44,753 nucleotides of DNA from Pseudomonadota bacterium (GTDB taxonomy: Bacteria; Pseudomonadota; Alphaproteobacteria; Rhodospirillales; 2-02-FULL-58-16). The notes beneath the pieces are model-generated. The model was not told where the DNA came from, did no database searches, and saw only the letters and a list, made by a program, of their open reading frames with translations. The stretch is from the NCBI GenBank assembly GCA_022545455.1, contig JACZQZ010000006.1, positions 1 through 44,753 of the forward strand, written 5' to 3'. The translations under genes and the position numbers were made by a program. Positions 23,338 to 32,469 of this stretch are shown one piece after another. Within the stretch, counting starts at the first letter, position 1. Each line of letters begins with the position of its first letter.

Positions 23338-25551
23338 ATGACCGGTTCCCTTACGCTTGCCCTGCGCACCGCCCAGAGCGGCCTGCTGGTCAACCAGTTG
23401 GCCCTGAATGCGGTCGCCACCAACATCGCCAACGTCAATTCTGAGGGGTATTCCCGAAAAATCGTCAACACCGAGAGCCGGGTCCTCAACGGCGCCGGCG
23501 CCGGCGTCCAGCTCTCCGCCCTTACCCGCCAGATCGACGAGGGGCTGCTCAAGAGCCTGCGCCTCGAGCTGAGCAGCCTGAACGCGCTGAGCGTCCAGAC
23601 CAGCTCGTTCGAGCGCATGCAGGAACTGTTCGGCAGCCCCGCCGATGACTCCTCCATCAGCCACGTCCTGGGGGAACTGACCAACGCCCTGGAAACCCTT
23701 GCCGTCTCCCCCGACAAGACCCTGGAGCAAAGCGAACTGGTGCGCCGGGCCCGGGAGCTGGCGCTCAAGTTCCGGCTGATGAGCACGACGATCCAGGAGC
23801 TGCGCCAGCAGGCGGACCAGGGAATCGCCGATGCGGTCACCGAGGCCAACAAGCTGATCATCAGAATCGGCGACCTCAACGACAAGCTCATCCGCAATTC
23901 GGCCGTCAACCTCGATGTCACCGACCTCCGGGACCAGCGCGACCAGGCCCTGGACAGGCTGGCCGAGCTCATCGATATCCGCTACTTCCGCCGCACCGAC
24001 GGCGATGTGGTTGTCTTCACCTCCGGCGGCAGGACCCTGGTGGACAACGTGCCGGCCACGCTCACCCACGCCGGCGCCAGCACCGTCTCCGCCACCACCA
24101 CCCATGCCGAGGGCGACTTCGCCGGCCTTTATATCGGTACCGCCATCCCGGGCAACGACATCACCACCGAGATCCGCTCGGGAAGGCTCAAGGGGCTGAT
24201 CGATCTGCGCGACGACGTGCTCGCCAACCTGCAGAGCGAGATCGACGAGATGGCGGCCGAACTGCGGGACGTGTTCAACCAGATTCACAACCGCGGCGTC
24301 TCCTTCCCCGGCATGCAGTCGATGACCGGAACACGCATCTTCGTCGCCCCCACGACCCAGACCATGACGCTCGACCCCGGCACCGGCGCCGACGACGTCA
24401 CCATCGCCCTGTTCGACAGCAGCGGCGATCAGCAGGCGGTCACGACCCTGAACACGATCATGGTGTCGGCCAGCTTCGGCAGCGGCGCGCAGGCCAGCTT
24501 CGGCGCCTGGACGATTACCGAAGTGGCGGCCACCATCGAGGACTGGCTGCAGGCCAACGGCGCCGCCGGGGCCATCGCCACCGTGAACAGCGCCGGCAAG
24601 TTCACCATCGCCCTCAACGCCCCCGCCCTCAATCTGGCGTTCCGGGACGAAACCGCCACCGCCAACGGCAGCACCGCGGCCGACGTCCAGATCGGCTTCG
24701 ATTCGGGCGGCGTCGCCGGCATCGACGAAACCGTGAGCGGCTTTTCCAATTTCTTCGGACTGAACGACTTCTTCGTCGACGGGCTGGTCGACAACATTCA
24801 CGAATCGAACGTGATGGCGAGCACCTTCACCTCCACCGCGGCGACGCTGCGGTTCAACGACAGCACCGGCCTATTGACGGGAAGCCCGCTCTCCATCGCC
24901 GCCGGCAGCAGCCTGAGCACCATCGCCACCCAGATCACCAACTTGATTACCAACGTGACGGCCACCGTGGTTCCCGATGGCTCCGGGTTCCGGCTGCGCA
25001 TCGCCCACGACAGCGGGGCGAGCCTGGTCATCACCCAGGACACGGGCGTACCCGACACCCTGCTCACCGATCTGGGCATGCATTCGGCCGACGTCCGCGT
25101 CGCCGCCGCCATCGCCGTGCGCAGCGACATCGTCACCGCGCCGGCAAAGATCTCGCGCGGCGCCGTGCAATGGAACGCGGCGCTTGGCGCCGCCGGCGAA
25201 TATTTCACCAGCGTCGGCGACAACGCCACCGTCAAAGCCCTGGCCGAGCAGATGACCAAGACCAACGCCTTCGACACCGCGGGCGGCCTGGGCAGCGGCA
25301 GCGCCACCTTCACCACTCACGCGGCGGCCATCCTGTCGCGCAACGCCAGCCTGGCCAACACCAACAAGGCCGATCTCGGCTTCCAGAAGTCCCTCACCGA
25401 CAGCCTGAAACTCAAGTCCGACACCATCCGCGGCGTCAATCTGGACGAAGAGCTGGCCGCGCTGATCGTGTTCGAGCAGGCCTATTCCGCCGCGGCCCGG
25501 ATCCTGAGCATCATCCAGAGGATGTTCGACGCCCTGGAGCGGGCGATCTAG
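23338..25551 (+). CDS. flgK: Hook-filament junction protein FlgK (HAP1)
   Basis: A 737-residue protein. The N-terminus has the axial motif LRTAQSGLLVNQLALNAVATNIANVNSEGYSRK; a conserved helical region follows (LEQSELVRRARELALKFRLM, VTEANKLIIRIGDLNDKL, DLRDQRDQALDRLAELIDI). The C-terminus has GVNLDEELAALIVFEQAYSAAARILSIIQRMFDAL, as expected for FlgK. It is longer than the enterobacterial protein because of a large Thr/Ala-rich middle (about 330-610). It joins hook to filament together with FlgL, encoded 13 bp downstream. Confidence 0.93.
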   Translation: MTGSLTLALRTAQSGLLVNQLALNAVATNIANVNSEGYSRKIVNTESRVLNGAGAGVQLSALTRQIDEGLLKSLRLELSSLNALSVQTSSFERMQELFGSPADDSSISHVLGELTNALETLAVSPDKTLEQSELVRRARELALKFRLMSTTIQELRQQADQGIADAVTEANKLIIRIGDLNDKLIRNSAVNLDVTDLRDQRDQALDRLAELIDIRYFRRTDGDVVVFTSGGRTLVDNVPATLTHAGASTVSATTTHAEGDFAGLYIGTAIPGNDITTEIRSGRLKGLIDLRDDVLANLQSEIDEMAAELRDVFNQIHNRGVSFPGMQSMTGTRIFVAPTTQTMTLDPGTGADDVTIALFDSSGDQQAVTTLNTIMVSASFGSGAQASFGAWTITEVAATIEDWLQANGAAGAIATVNSAGKFTIALNAPALNLAFRDETATANGSTAADVQIGFDSGGVAGIDETVSGFSNFFGLNDFFVDGLVDNIHESNVMASTFTSTAATLRFNDSTGLLTGSPLSIAAGSSLSTIATQITNLITNVTATVVPDGSGFRLRIAHDSGASLVITQDTGVPDTLLTDLGMHSADVRVAAAIAVRSDIVTAPAKISRGAVQWNAALGAAGEYFTSVGDNATVKALAEQMTKTNAFDTAGGLGSGSATFTTHAAAILSRNASLANTNKADLGFQKSLTDSLKLKSDTIRGVNLDEELAALIVFEQAYSAAARILSIIQRMFDALERAI

Positions 25552-25564
25552 TACCGAGGGCGCC

Positions 25565-27115
25565 ATGACCCGCATTGCCAGCCTCGCCGCCAACAACCAG
25601 ATCGTCCAGTTGCTGCTGCGCACCCAGAGCAGGCTGCAGGACAACGAGATCCAACTCGCCAGCGAGAAGATTTCCCAGGATTACAAGGGCATCGCATTGG
25701 ATTCCGAGCGCCTGGTCAACCTGGAAAACACCCGCAATGCCCTTATACGCTACGTCGACAACAACACGATCACCGCGGTCCGTCTGGATGTCGCGGGAAC
25801 CACCATCGAAGCGCTCCGCCAGACGATCGACGACTTCAAAGACCAGCTCTCCGGTTTCCACCAGTTCGACGCCAAGGGCCAGATCGAGGTCAAGGACATC
25901 CAGGACGCCGCCTTCCGGGCGCTCAAGGCCGTGGAGGGATTCCTCAACACCGAGGCGGACGGCCGCTTTCTGTTCTCGGGCACCCGCGTAACCACCCAGC
26001 CGATCGACCTCGGGCTCACCGATCTGGCCGCCTTCCAGGCCAAGTACGACGGCACCATGGTCGCCTATCCGACGACGCGGGACGCCCACCTCGCGGAATT
26101 CTCGATGTCCGCAAACCTGACCGGCGACACCACGTGGCTCGGCTTCGAACGGGACAACGGCGGCGTCGGCCGGATCACCGCCAACGACAACTCCCTCGAC
26201 AACCTGAAGGTGGGCACCACCATCACCATCAGCGGCACCGCCTCCAACAACGGCACCTACCAGATCGCCAGCGTGAACGCGGGCGGGAACTACATCACCG
26301 TGGTCACCGAAATGCTGACCACCAGGGCCAACGACACCGGCGGAGGCAACATCACCCTGACCACGGCGGCCAACGCCAATTTGGGGGTGGCCGACTTCAC
26401 CGACCTGTCGTTCGATCAGGCCACCGGCGTCATCACCGCCGCCGGCGGGACCCCGTTCTCGGCGCTGAAGGCGGGCGAGACCTTCACCATCACCAACGCC
26501 ACCGACGCCGGCAACAACCAGACCTTCACCATCGATTCCGTGACCGCGACGACGATCACCATCAAGCAGAAGAAGCTGACCGACGAAGGGGCCGGCCAGA
26601 CCGCCGCCGGCACCATCGCCGCCTCCTCGTACTACAAGGGGGACGAGACAATCGTCACCCACCGCATGGACACCAATCAGACATTCAACTTCGATACCAC
26701 CGCCGTCGATCCCGCCTTCGAGAAGGCGATCCGGGCCATGGCCATCATCGCGCAGGGCGTCTTCGCCACCGAGGGCGGCCTGGACCAGAACAAGAAGCGC
26801 GTCACAGACGCCCTGTATCTCCTGGGAAGCGCCCTGTCGCCGACAACCAGCGGCACGCCCCCGTACGGAACCGAGAAGACCAGCAACCTCCGCCAGGTCC
26901 AGGTGAACCTCGGCTTCGATCAGCTTCTGGTGAGAGATACGAACGAACGGCACACCAGGTTCATCGCTTTCCTGGAATCGCGAATCGCCGACACCGAAAA
27001 CGTCGATCCGCTGGAAGCCATCACGCGTCTTCTTGACGAATCACGGGCCCTGGAGGCCTCCTTCCAGGCCCTGGCGCGCATCCGCGAACTCAGTCTGGCC
27101 AACTTCCTGCGCTGA
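25565..27115 (+). CDS. flgL: Hook-filament junction protein FlgL (HAP3)
   Basis: A 516-residue flagellin-like protein. The N-terminal helix region (LLLRTQSRLQDNEIQLASEKISQDYKGIA, DNNTITAVRLDVAGTTIEALRQT) and the C-terminal DPLEAITRLLDESRALEASFQALARIRELSLANFLR fit FlgL. The middle contains two related beta domains, about residues 197-265 (LKVGTTITISGTASNNGTYQI) and 277-342 (LKAGETFTITNATDAGNNQTFTI), which explain the extra length compared with the roughly 300-residue enterobacterial FlgL. GAGGGCGCC precedes the ATG. A GNAT-type gene follows after 67 bp, with a hairpin between. Confidence 0.9.
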   Translation: MTRIASLAANNQIVQLLLRTQSRLQDNEIQLASEKISQDYKGIALDSERLVNLENTRNALIRYVDNNTITAVRLDVAGTTIEALRQTIDDFKDQLSGFHQFDAKGQIEVKDIQDAAFRALKAVEGFLNTEADGRFLFSGTRVTTQPIDLGLTDLAAFQAKYDGTMVAYPTTRDAHLAEFSMSANLTGDTTWLGFERDNGGVGRITANDNSLDNLKVGTTITISGTASNNGTYQIASVNAGGNYITVVTEMLTTRANDTGGGNITLTTAANANLGVADFTDLSFDQATGVITAAGGTPFSALKAGETFTITNATDAGNNQTFTIDSVTATTITIKQKKLTDEGAGQTAAGTIAASSYYKGDETIVTHRMDTNQTFNFDTTAVDPAFEKAIRAMAIIAQGVFATEGGLDQNKKRVTDALYLLGSALSPTTSGTPPYGTEKTSNLRQVQVNLGFDQLLVRDTNERHTRFIAFLESRIADTENVDPLEAITRLLDESRALEASFQALARIRELSLANFLR

Positions 27116-27127
27116 TCCCTTGCGCCA

Positions 27128-27158
27128 ACCGGCGTTCCCGGGGAAACTCCGGGCCGGT
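27128..27158 (+). other. Hairpin between flgL and the acyltransferase gene
   Basis: Outer arms ACCGG and CCGGT and inner arms CCCGG and CCGGG form an interrupted stem-loop 13 bp after the flgL stop and 25 bp before the next ATG. No T run follows; it may limit read-through or trim the mRNA between the two genes. Confidence 0.35.
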
Positions 27159-27182
27159 GAACGCCATTGGGAAAGGCGCGAC

Positions 27183-28175
27183 ATGGGCCGGTTTTCAATC
27201 GTCGGCGCCGGGACGGACGCCTTTGCCGGGGCGCTGGCGGCGGAGGCCTTCCAGGAGCGCAACGCCCACCCGGTCTACGGCGATTTCGCCACGGTCTATT
27301 ACCCCATCGTGTTCGGGGAGTCCCTCGAGGACTGCTCGTTCCTGGTCACCGACGGCGACGCGCCGGCCCTGTTCGTCCAATGCTCGCTCCGGGAAGACGT
27401 TCTTTCCCATTACGGCTTTCCGGTCCACTTCCACTTCCGCGCCGGGGTGGAGGCGGCGGACGCGCTCCGCTGCGCCCGCCTCGCCTTGGGCCACATGGAC
27501 GAAACGGCCGCGGCAAAGGGCATCCGCGAAGCGCGCATCTCCGGGGGGCCGGCGGACGGGCTTCTCTCGCCGGTGGACCGGGCGTGCCTGGACCGCGCCG
27601 GGCGCCCGGAGTTGAGGATGCGGGCCGAAGCGGACCTCTCCCGGCCCGAAGAAGCCCTGCGCCGTGACGTGCGCGACAGCTACCGGTCCCTGATCAACTG
27701 GGGCCGGCGCAACCTCCGCCTGGTCTACGTCAACGCGGAAGACCCGGACCGGAGTTTGATCGACGACTACGCGGACTTCCACGCCCGGACCGCCGGGCGC
27801 ACCGTCCACGGCGACGCCACGTGGGCGGCCCTGTTCGAACATATCGCGGCGGGCGCCGGCGAGGCGACCATGGGATACCTGGACGGCGGCGAACTGGTCG
27901 CAGGCTCCATGGTGGTGGACGGGGACCATACGGCCCTGTATTTCTCGGCCGTCTACGACCGCGACCGCTTCGACAAACCCATGGCACACTGGCCCCTGTT
28001 CGACGCCATGGTGCGGGCCAAGGCGCGCGGTCGGCGGTATTTCGACCTGGGCGAATTCTTCGCTCAGGGAACCGCGGATGAAAAGGAATACAACATCGGG
28101 TTCTTCAAGAAGGGTTTCACGTCGCGCCACGTGACGGAAGTGGTGTGGCGAATCCCCTTCCGTGCCGAGTCGTGA
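27183..28175 (+). CDS. FemAB/GNAT-type acyltransferase, probable glycan modification
   Basis: A 330-residue protein starting MGRFSIVGAG at 27183 (AAAGG upstream). The C-terminal half looks like a GNAT/FemAB domain: DSYRSLINWGRRNLRL, DFHARTAGRT, the beta pair ATMGYLDGGELVAGSMVVDGDHTALYFSAVYD and RRYFDLGEF...KEYNIGFFKKGF. Proteins of this form occur in nonulosonic-acid and surface-glycan clusters, where they may acylate or aminoacylate sugar amino groups. Its place between flgL and the sugar genes supports a filament-glycan role; substrate and donor cannot be told from the sequence. Confidence 0.7.
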   Translation: MGRFSIVGAGTDAFAGALAAEAFQERNAHPVYGDFATVYYPIVFGESLEDCSFLVTDGDAPALFVQCSLREDVLSHYGFPVHFHFRAGVEAADALRCARLALGHMDETAAAKGIREARISGGPADGLLSPVDRACLDRAGRPELRMRAEADLSRPEEALRRDVRDSYRSLINWGRRNLRLVYVNAEDPDRSLIDDYADFHARTAGRTVHGDATWAALFEHIAAGAGEATMGYLDGGELVAGSMVVDGDHTALYFSAVYDRDRFDKPMAHWPLFDAMVRAKARGRRYFDLGEFFAQGTADEKEYNIGFFKKGFTSRHVTEVVWRIPFRAES

Positions 28176-28353
28176 ACGCCGCTTCCGGCACCCGGCGGGA
28201 CGCGCGCGCTATACCGTTAAGCCCCGGGAGATTCAGACTTTTTTAAACAGTCTTGTATTAATAGTAACCACATCTTACGTACACCATACGGCGTCGAATC
28301 GGCGGCGCCCAGCCCCGATCGCCCGGCCACCGGAATGTAGGAGCCCGTAAGAC
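28176..28353. promoter_or_regulatory. AT-rich leader upstream of the radical SAM gene
   Basis: A local drop in GC (28235-28285, with TTTTTTAAAC and TTGTATTAATAGTAAC) in otherwise GC-rich DNA marks a likely promoter. A TTGTAT element followed 17 bp later by TACGTA is a weak -35/-10 guess. AGACT and AGTCT arms flank the T run, so it could also be a terminator of the preceding gene. Confidence 0.35.
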
Positions 28354-29685
28354 ATGTCCGGAAAAATCGTCCTCTGCTTCCCCCGCATCGATCTCGAAAA
28401 AGAACACCACCATCTGCCCCTGAGCACGCTGTCCCTGGCGGCGCCCTTGGAACGGATGGGCATCGACTACGAGATCTACGACGAGCGCGTGGATGAGCCG
28501 TCCCGTCTGGACACGCTGCTTGAGGATGCGTGGATGGTCGGGGTGACCATGTTCACCGGCTACCAGACCCATTGCGGATACAAGATTCTCAAACACGTCA
28601 GGGAAACCCATCCCCGCATCATCACCGTCGCCGGCGGTCCCCACGTCAGCGCGCTCGCCGTCCAGACCATCGAAGACGATCACGTGGACTATGCCGTCGC
28701 AGGGTTCGGAGAGGCCCCGTTCTACGCCCTTGTCGCCGAACTGCTCGAGCACGGAGACCTGAACGGGCACGTCATCCCGGGGTTGTACCGGAAGGACAAC
28801 TCGGAGTTGATATTCCTGCCCACCGACAAGAAGTTCGCCGGCGACAACTGGTACCAGCTGCCGTATCACAAGATCAACGTGGACAGCTATATCAACGACG
28901 CCACGAAACGGGTCATGTATGTCTCCCATTACGGCTGCCCGGCCAAGTGCACGTTCTGTGCGACGCCGGAATTCCGCAAGTGGACGCCCAAGCCCATCGA
29001 CCTCGTCCGCCAGGACCTGGCCAACCTGCATGACCTGTATCCCTTCGAGGAACTGTGCTTTTTCGACGCCACCCTGTTCACCCGCAAGGAACGGGTCTTC
29101 GACATCATCAAGCTGCTGGACGCCTATCCCAACATCAAGTGGTTGGCCGATGCCCGGGCCGTCGAGCTGAACAAGTACTCGACGGAGGAGCTGATCGAGG
29201 TCAGGAACCGGGACGCCGAGCTTAGCTTCCTGGTCGTCGGCCTGGAAACCGGGAGCCAGTACATCGCCGAAGAGGTCATGAAAAAAGGCCTCAGGCACCT
29301 GGAGATGTTCAAGACCGTGGCCTACAGGATGGACCGGGCGGGCATCAAGATGGTCTCCGGCCTGATCTTCGGCATCCCCGGGGAAACGGTGGAGGACCTT
29401 AAGAAAACCATCGACTACATCTGGGAGATCCGCGAGATCCATCCCGCCTTCCGGCTCAGCTCCACCTTCTTCAGGCCCCTGCCGGGAACCGAGCTCTACG
29501 ACCTCCTCGACCTGAAAGGCTTCATCCAGCCCAACACCTTAGCGGAATGGGCCGAGGTCGGCGCCGAAAGCCACTTCGAATACAACACCTGGATGGACAT
29601 CCCGTGGATGGAGGACGGGCAAAAAGACGAATACAGGAAGGTCTACGAGGAATTCAGAAACCAGCACGGGGAAATCCTCATGTAG
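28354..29685 (+). CDS. B12-binding-domain radical SAM enzyme
   Basis: A 443-residue protein. Residues 1-140 form a Rossmann-like B12-binding domain (SGKIVLCFPRIDLEKEHHHLPLS, VGVTMFTGYQTHCGYKILKHV, AGGPHVSALA, FGEAPFYALV) without an obvious DxHxxG, so cobalamin may bind base-off without a His ligand or not at all. The radical SAM core carries the [4Fe-4S] ligands Cys195, Cys199 and Cys202 in GCPAKCTFC, followed by LVVGLETGS and SGLIFGIPGETVEDLKKTIDYI. Enzymes of this class methylate or rearrange unreactive carbons. Given the neighbours, a flagellar sugar or its carrier is a plausible substrate, but that is inference. AGGAG lies upstream; a terminator follows. Confidence 0.85.
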   Translation: MSGKIVLCFPRIDLEKEHHHLPLSTLSLAAPLERMGIDYEIYDERVDEPSRLDTLLEDAWMVGVTMFTGYQTHCGYKILKHVRETHPRIITVAGGPHVSALAVQTIEDDHVDYAVAGFGEAPFYALVAELLEHGDLNGHVIPGLYRKDNSELIFLPTDKKFAGDNWYQLPYHKINVDSYINDATKRVMYVSHYGCPAKCTFCATPEFRKWTPKPIDLVRQDLANLHDLYPFEELCFFDATLFTRKERVFDIIKLLDAYPNIKWLADARAVELNKYSTEELIEVRNRDAELSFLVVGLETGSQYIAEEVMKKGLRHLEMFKTVAYRMDRAGIKMVSGLIFGIPGETVEDLKKTIDYIWEIREIHPAFRLSSTFFRPLPGTELYDLLDLKGFIQPNTLAEWAEVGAESHFEYNTWMDIPWMEDGQKDEYRKVYEEFRNQHGEILM

Positions 29686-29812
29686 CCCGGCCGGGAGTCT
29701 CCGTTCTCCCGTCAAGACGTTCGCTTCCCCCATACCCGTTTCCCTTAAGCCTGACCCCGGAATTCCTGGTTGCGTAGAGTCGCGACCGATCGATCCGCGC
29801 CGGCCGCGCCGG

Positions 29813-29841
29813 GTGGGGTTGCGCCCCACGCCCCACTTTTT
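29813..29841 (+). terminator. Probable terminator of the radical SAM gene
   Basis: GTGGGG (29813-29818) can pair with CCCCAC at 29824-29829 or with a second CCCCAC at 29831-29836, the latter followed directly by TTTTT. Confidence 0.55.
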
Positions 29842-29864
29842 CGTAGGGCCGCAATCTCAAATAT

Positions 29865-29892
29865 AAAAAGGGGCGCGGGGCCCATGGCCCCG
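29865..29892 (-). terminator. Probable terminator for the minus-strand gene at 29996
   Basis: On the minus strand CGGGGCC-ATG-GGCCCCG, then CGCCCC and TTTTTAT. It lies about 100 bp downstream of the stop codon of the 167-residue protein gene. Confidence 0.5.
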
Positions 29893-29995
29893 TGAAAGCC
29901 CGCGCGGCGGCGCTTGCGGCGAGCAACCTGGGCCGCTACGGGAAAGCGTATCGCCGGGGTCTTATTCCGTGTACCGGGCGTCCCCGCAAGGGCAT

Positions 29996-30499
29996 CTATC
30001 CGCCGCCGCCGCGGGCGGCTTCGCGCAGTCTGTCCATGGTCGTTGCGATCAGGGCCAGCCACCGGCCGGACACGGCCAGCAGATCGCGGATGTGGGGGAG
30101 TTCCCCGTCCCTGGTCACGCGCCAGGTCAGGTCGCTGCCCTTCCGGAGCACGGCGGCGTCGCCAAGCAGCGACGCCATGCCGTCCAGGTACGCCTCGCCG
30201 GCCGGGCGGTCGCCGATCTCCCGCGCCGCCGAGCAGACATAGCGTGTGTCCACCCGCCCGTCCTTGAGGATCGTCGCGAAAACGACCTTGCCGGCGTCGG
30301 CATCCAGCCACTGGATCACCATGGCCGCGTCGCCCGCGGCGACAACCAGTCCCAGCGCCCGGCACCGGTCGAAGAACGCCGGCAGACCGGCGGCCGAATC
30401 GGGATCGGTCCCGGCCAGTTCCTCGTAGAACTCCCGCTCGGTGATTTTCAGGCTCCCGGAAAACCACGGGGGCCTGCTGGTCACATTGAAACCGCGCAT
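29996..30499 (-). CDS. Hypothetical protein, 167 residues
   Basis: A soluble protein with a regular alternation of predicted helices and strands: EREFYEELAGTDPD, LPAFFDRCRALGL, AMVIQWLDADAGKVVFATILKDGRVDTRYV, AGEAYLDGMASLLG, LRKGSDLTWRVTRDGELPHIRDLLAVSGRWLALI. The pattern recalls a small helix-strand domain found alone or at the end of longer proteins, but it is not recognised with confidence. Codon use and the absence of stops over 500 bp support a real gene; an alternative minus-strand frame over the same DNA has a much less protein-like composition. The start has only a distant GGGG as ribosome site. Confidence 0.55.
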   Translation of the reverse strand: MRGFNVTSRPPWFSGSLKITEREFYEELAGTDPDSAAGLPAFFDRCRALGLVVAAGDAAMVIQWLDADAGKVVFATILKDGRVDTRYVCSAAREIGDRPAGEAYLDGMASLLGDAAVLRKGSDLTWRVTRDGELPHIRDLLAVSGRWLALIATTMDRLREAARGGGG

Positions 30500-30852
30500 G
30501 GTCGCGTTCTTTTCGCCCCTTCACGGCCGGCCGGGACCCGGCGCGGCCCGTCCACCGCCGTTGGTGAAGGGTAGCACGATTCGGCGCCCGGGATCACCCG
30601 CCGCCGCCCCTACCGATGCGAACGCGTTCGCCCAACCGGCGACCGGGCGCGGACAGCACGCCGCACCCGCGCGCCGCGCCGGTCGGGGTGGCGGATGTAT
30701 TGACTATGGCGGGCAGGGAAATGCGGGCGCGTCCCGGCGCGCCGCGCGGCGGCCGGGCGACAAGAAAACCAGGGAACCGGGCCCGGGGCCCGAACCACAT
30801 CCCGGTGTGGGACGCCGAACGCCGGTCCGGCGCCTCCCGGTCCGCGGAAAAC
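30500..30852. other. Intergenic region without a convincing gene
   Basis: Very GC-rich, no credible reading frame on either strand. The one clear element is the 14-bp perfect palindrome GCGAACGCGTTCGC at 30618-30631, a possible protein-binding site. Confidence 0.6.
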
Positions 30853-31209
30853 CTACGTCGCGGCGTGACCTTCCAACAGGCCTTCGCTGATCTGCAGGTT
30901 GATGTTGATCAGGGTGTCGATAGTCTCGTCCTTGAGACCATCGGCGCTTTTGAACGTGGTGTCGGCGACATAATTGCCCAGCGAAATCAGGTTGTCCTTC
31001 ACGCTTTCGGGCAGGTCGTTATCACGCCGCGCCACCATCCCCTGGATGGCAACCCACAACTCCAGATTATGGTTCAGGGCGGTCGCCAAAGCGGCCTTGT
31101 CCGCGCGATTCTGCTTGGCCTGATCGAGCATCACCGCGGCCCGCGACAAACCGAACGCCTCTTCCTCCGAAATCGAGAGCGTTTCCTCCGTGGCATCTTC
31201 ATAGGTCAT
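30853..31209 (-). CDS. flaF: FlaF-family flagellin regulator, copy 1
   Basis: A 118-residue helical protein. The conserved FlaF core is present: a helix around ALATALNHNLELWVAIQG, then NDLPESVKDNLISLGNYVADTTF and DETIDTLININLQISEGLLEG. In Caulobacter and relatives FlaF works with FlbT to control flagellin translation and secretion; no flbT is in the window. It has a strong Shine-Dalgarno (CAGGAGAGACGA before ATG). A second, different FlaF is encoded at 38529, on the other side of the sugar operon. Confidence 0.8.
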   Translation of the reverse strand: MTYEDATEETLSISEEEAFGLSRAAVMLDQAKQNRADKAALATALNHNLELWVAIQGMVARRDNDLPESVKDNLISLGNYVADTTFKSADGLKDETIDTLININLQISEGLLEGHAAT

Positions 31210-31412
31210 TCGTCTCTCCTGATGGTTCGTTCCGCGCCCGTGTCATGGACGCTGAGCAATTCGCGCCTCCCAACACCGCGTCGACACATGCGGGCGGTGC
31301 GACACACGATCCTGGTGGAAAATGTAAGCGGTGCGCGGCTCAGGGGTAAATTATCTAGAAGGATAGGACCACCCGCCGCCGTCACGCCTCCCCCCTTAAT
31401 ACCAGGGAGCGG

Positions 31413-32462
31413 TTAAGGGACCCGGAGTTCCGCTTCCACCGCCGCCAGGAAACGCCGGCCGGCGTCCGCCAGCAGCGGCGAACAGGCGGAATCGGCCGGC
31501 GCCGGGCGCCCCAGGGCGCGCACGAAATCGGCCATGGCCGGGGCGATATCCTTGTCCCCGGTGACCACCCGCAACCCGTCCAGGGCCTTCAATCCCGGAT
31601 TGAGCACCCGGGTCCGGCCCGGCTGCAGGGACAGGACCGGAACCCCCAGCAGCGCCGCCTCCATGAGAACCATCGTCGTCATGCCGATGGCGCCGTCGCA
31701 GGCGACGAGGAGGGATTCCGTATCCTCGGCGCCGAGGGTCAGGGCGACGCCGTCCGGAACCCGCCGCCCGCGCACCCACGCTTCCCATTCCCCGCGGTCG
31801 TCCCGGGGGTGGGGCTGGATGACCAGGGTCAACGGCCCCAGACCCGCCAACGCCGGCACCAGCGCATCGGCCACGGTGAACTGGTCATAACCGGCGCCTT
31901 CGCCGCCGTAGTCCCGGCGCAGGGATTCGGAAAAGAACACCAGAAGCGGCGTATTTCCGCGATTGCGCCCGGCGCGCCTGCCGCCCAGGCGCCGGACGAC
32001 GGCCTCCAGGTGGGGCTGGCCCGTGACATGGAGCGGCACCCGGCACCAGCCCTCGCCCAGGATCTGGTCGCGCATCCGTTCGTCGACGACGCAGATGGCG
32101 TCGGGTTGAACCTCCGTGCCGTCCAGGCACAAAAAGCGCTTGCGCAGGCTGGTCCAGCTGTCGATGGCGGCCAGGGAACGGGTGCCCCGGTCCCGCGCCG
32201 CCCGCCACAGGGTGCGCTCGAAATCGGCGTAGCCGGTGCCGGTGACCACCAGTCCGGGCGCCAAGCGGTCCAACGTGTCGCGCATCGCCGCTTCGCCGCC
32301 GCCCACGTCCACCACCACCTCGCCGGCATCCTGCCAGACGGCCGCCGCCGGGCCGGCGGCCAGGGCGGAAGTCCGGTGCCCGCGCTCGCGGGCCACGGGC
32401 ATCACCGGAAGAAGCATGTTCGCCCCGCCCGAATCGTGGGCCGCGAAAAGCAGATGGGCCAT
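31413..32462 (-). CDS. GT-B-fold glycosyltransferase-like protein
   Basis: A 349-residue protein. The opening MAHLLFAAHDSGGANMLLPVMPVARERGH and the second-half features LVIQPHPRDD, VACDGAIGMTTMVLMEAALLGVPVLSLQP are typical of GT-B transferases and UDP-sugar epimerase-like folds (nucleotide-binding C-terminal lobe with a Thr-Met-Glu-Ala segment). The first residues GGANML suggest a CMP- or UDP-sugar handling protein of the type found in nonulosonate clusters. It is the last gene of the operon, 7 bp after the aminotransferase. Whether it transfers a sugar or only acts on a nucleotide sugar cannot be decided. Confidence 0.65.
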   Translation of the reverse strand: MAHLLFAAHDSGGANMLLPVMPVARERGHRTSALAAGPAAAVWQDAGEVVVDVGGGEAAMRDTLDRLAPGLVVTGTGYADFERTLWRAARDRGTRSLAAIDSWTSLRKRFLCLDGTEVQPDAICVVDERMRDQILGEGWCRVPLHVTGQPHLEAVVRRLGGRRAGRNRGNTPLLVFFSESLRRDYGGEGAGYDQFTVADALVPALAGLGPLTLVIQPHPRDDRGEWEAWVRGRRVPDGVALTLGAEDTESLLVACDGAIGMTTMVLMEAALLGVPVLSLQPGRTRVLNPGLKALDGLRVVTGDKDIAPAMADFVRALGRPAPADSACSPLLADAGRRFLAAVEAELRVP

Positions 32463-32469
32463 GGTACTT

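Larger units (their letters stand above)
29686..29995. other. Convergent intergenic region with two terminators
   Basis: No gene is seen. The region separates the plus-strand radical SAM gene from the minus-strand genes and contains one terminator-like hairpin facing each way, listed separately. Confidence 0.7.

Noticed and set aside
30594-30890. Short frames in the gap before flaF copy 1
   Set aside because: Arg/Pro/Ala-rich shadows in very GC-rich sequence on both strands with no ribosome site.
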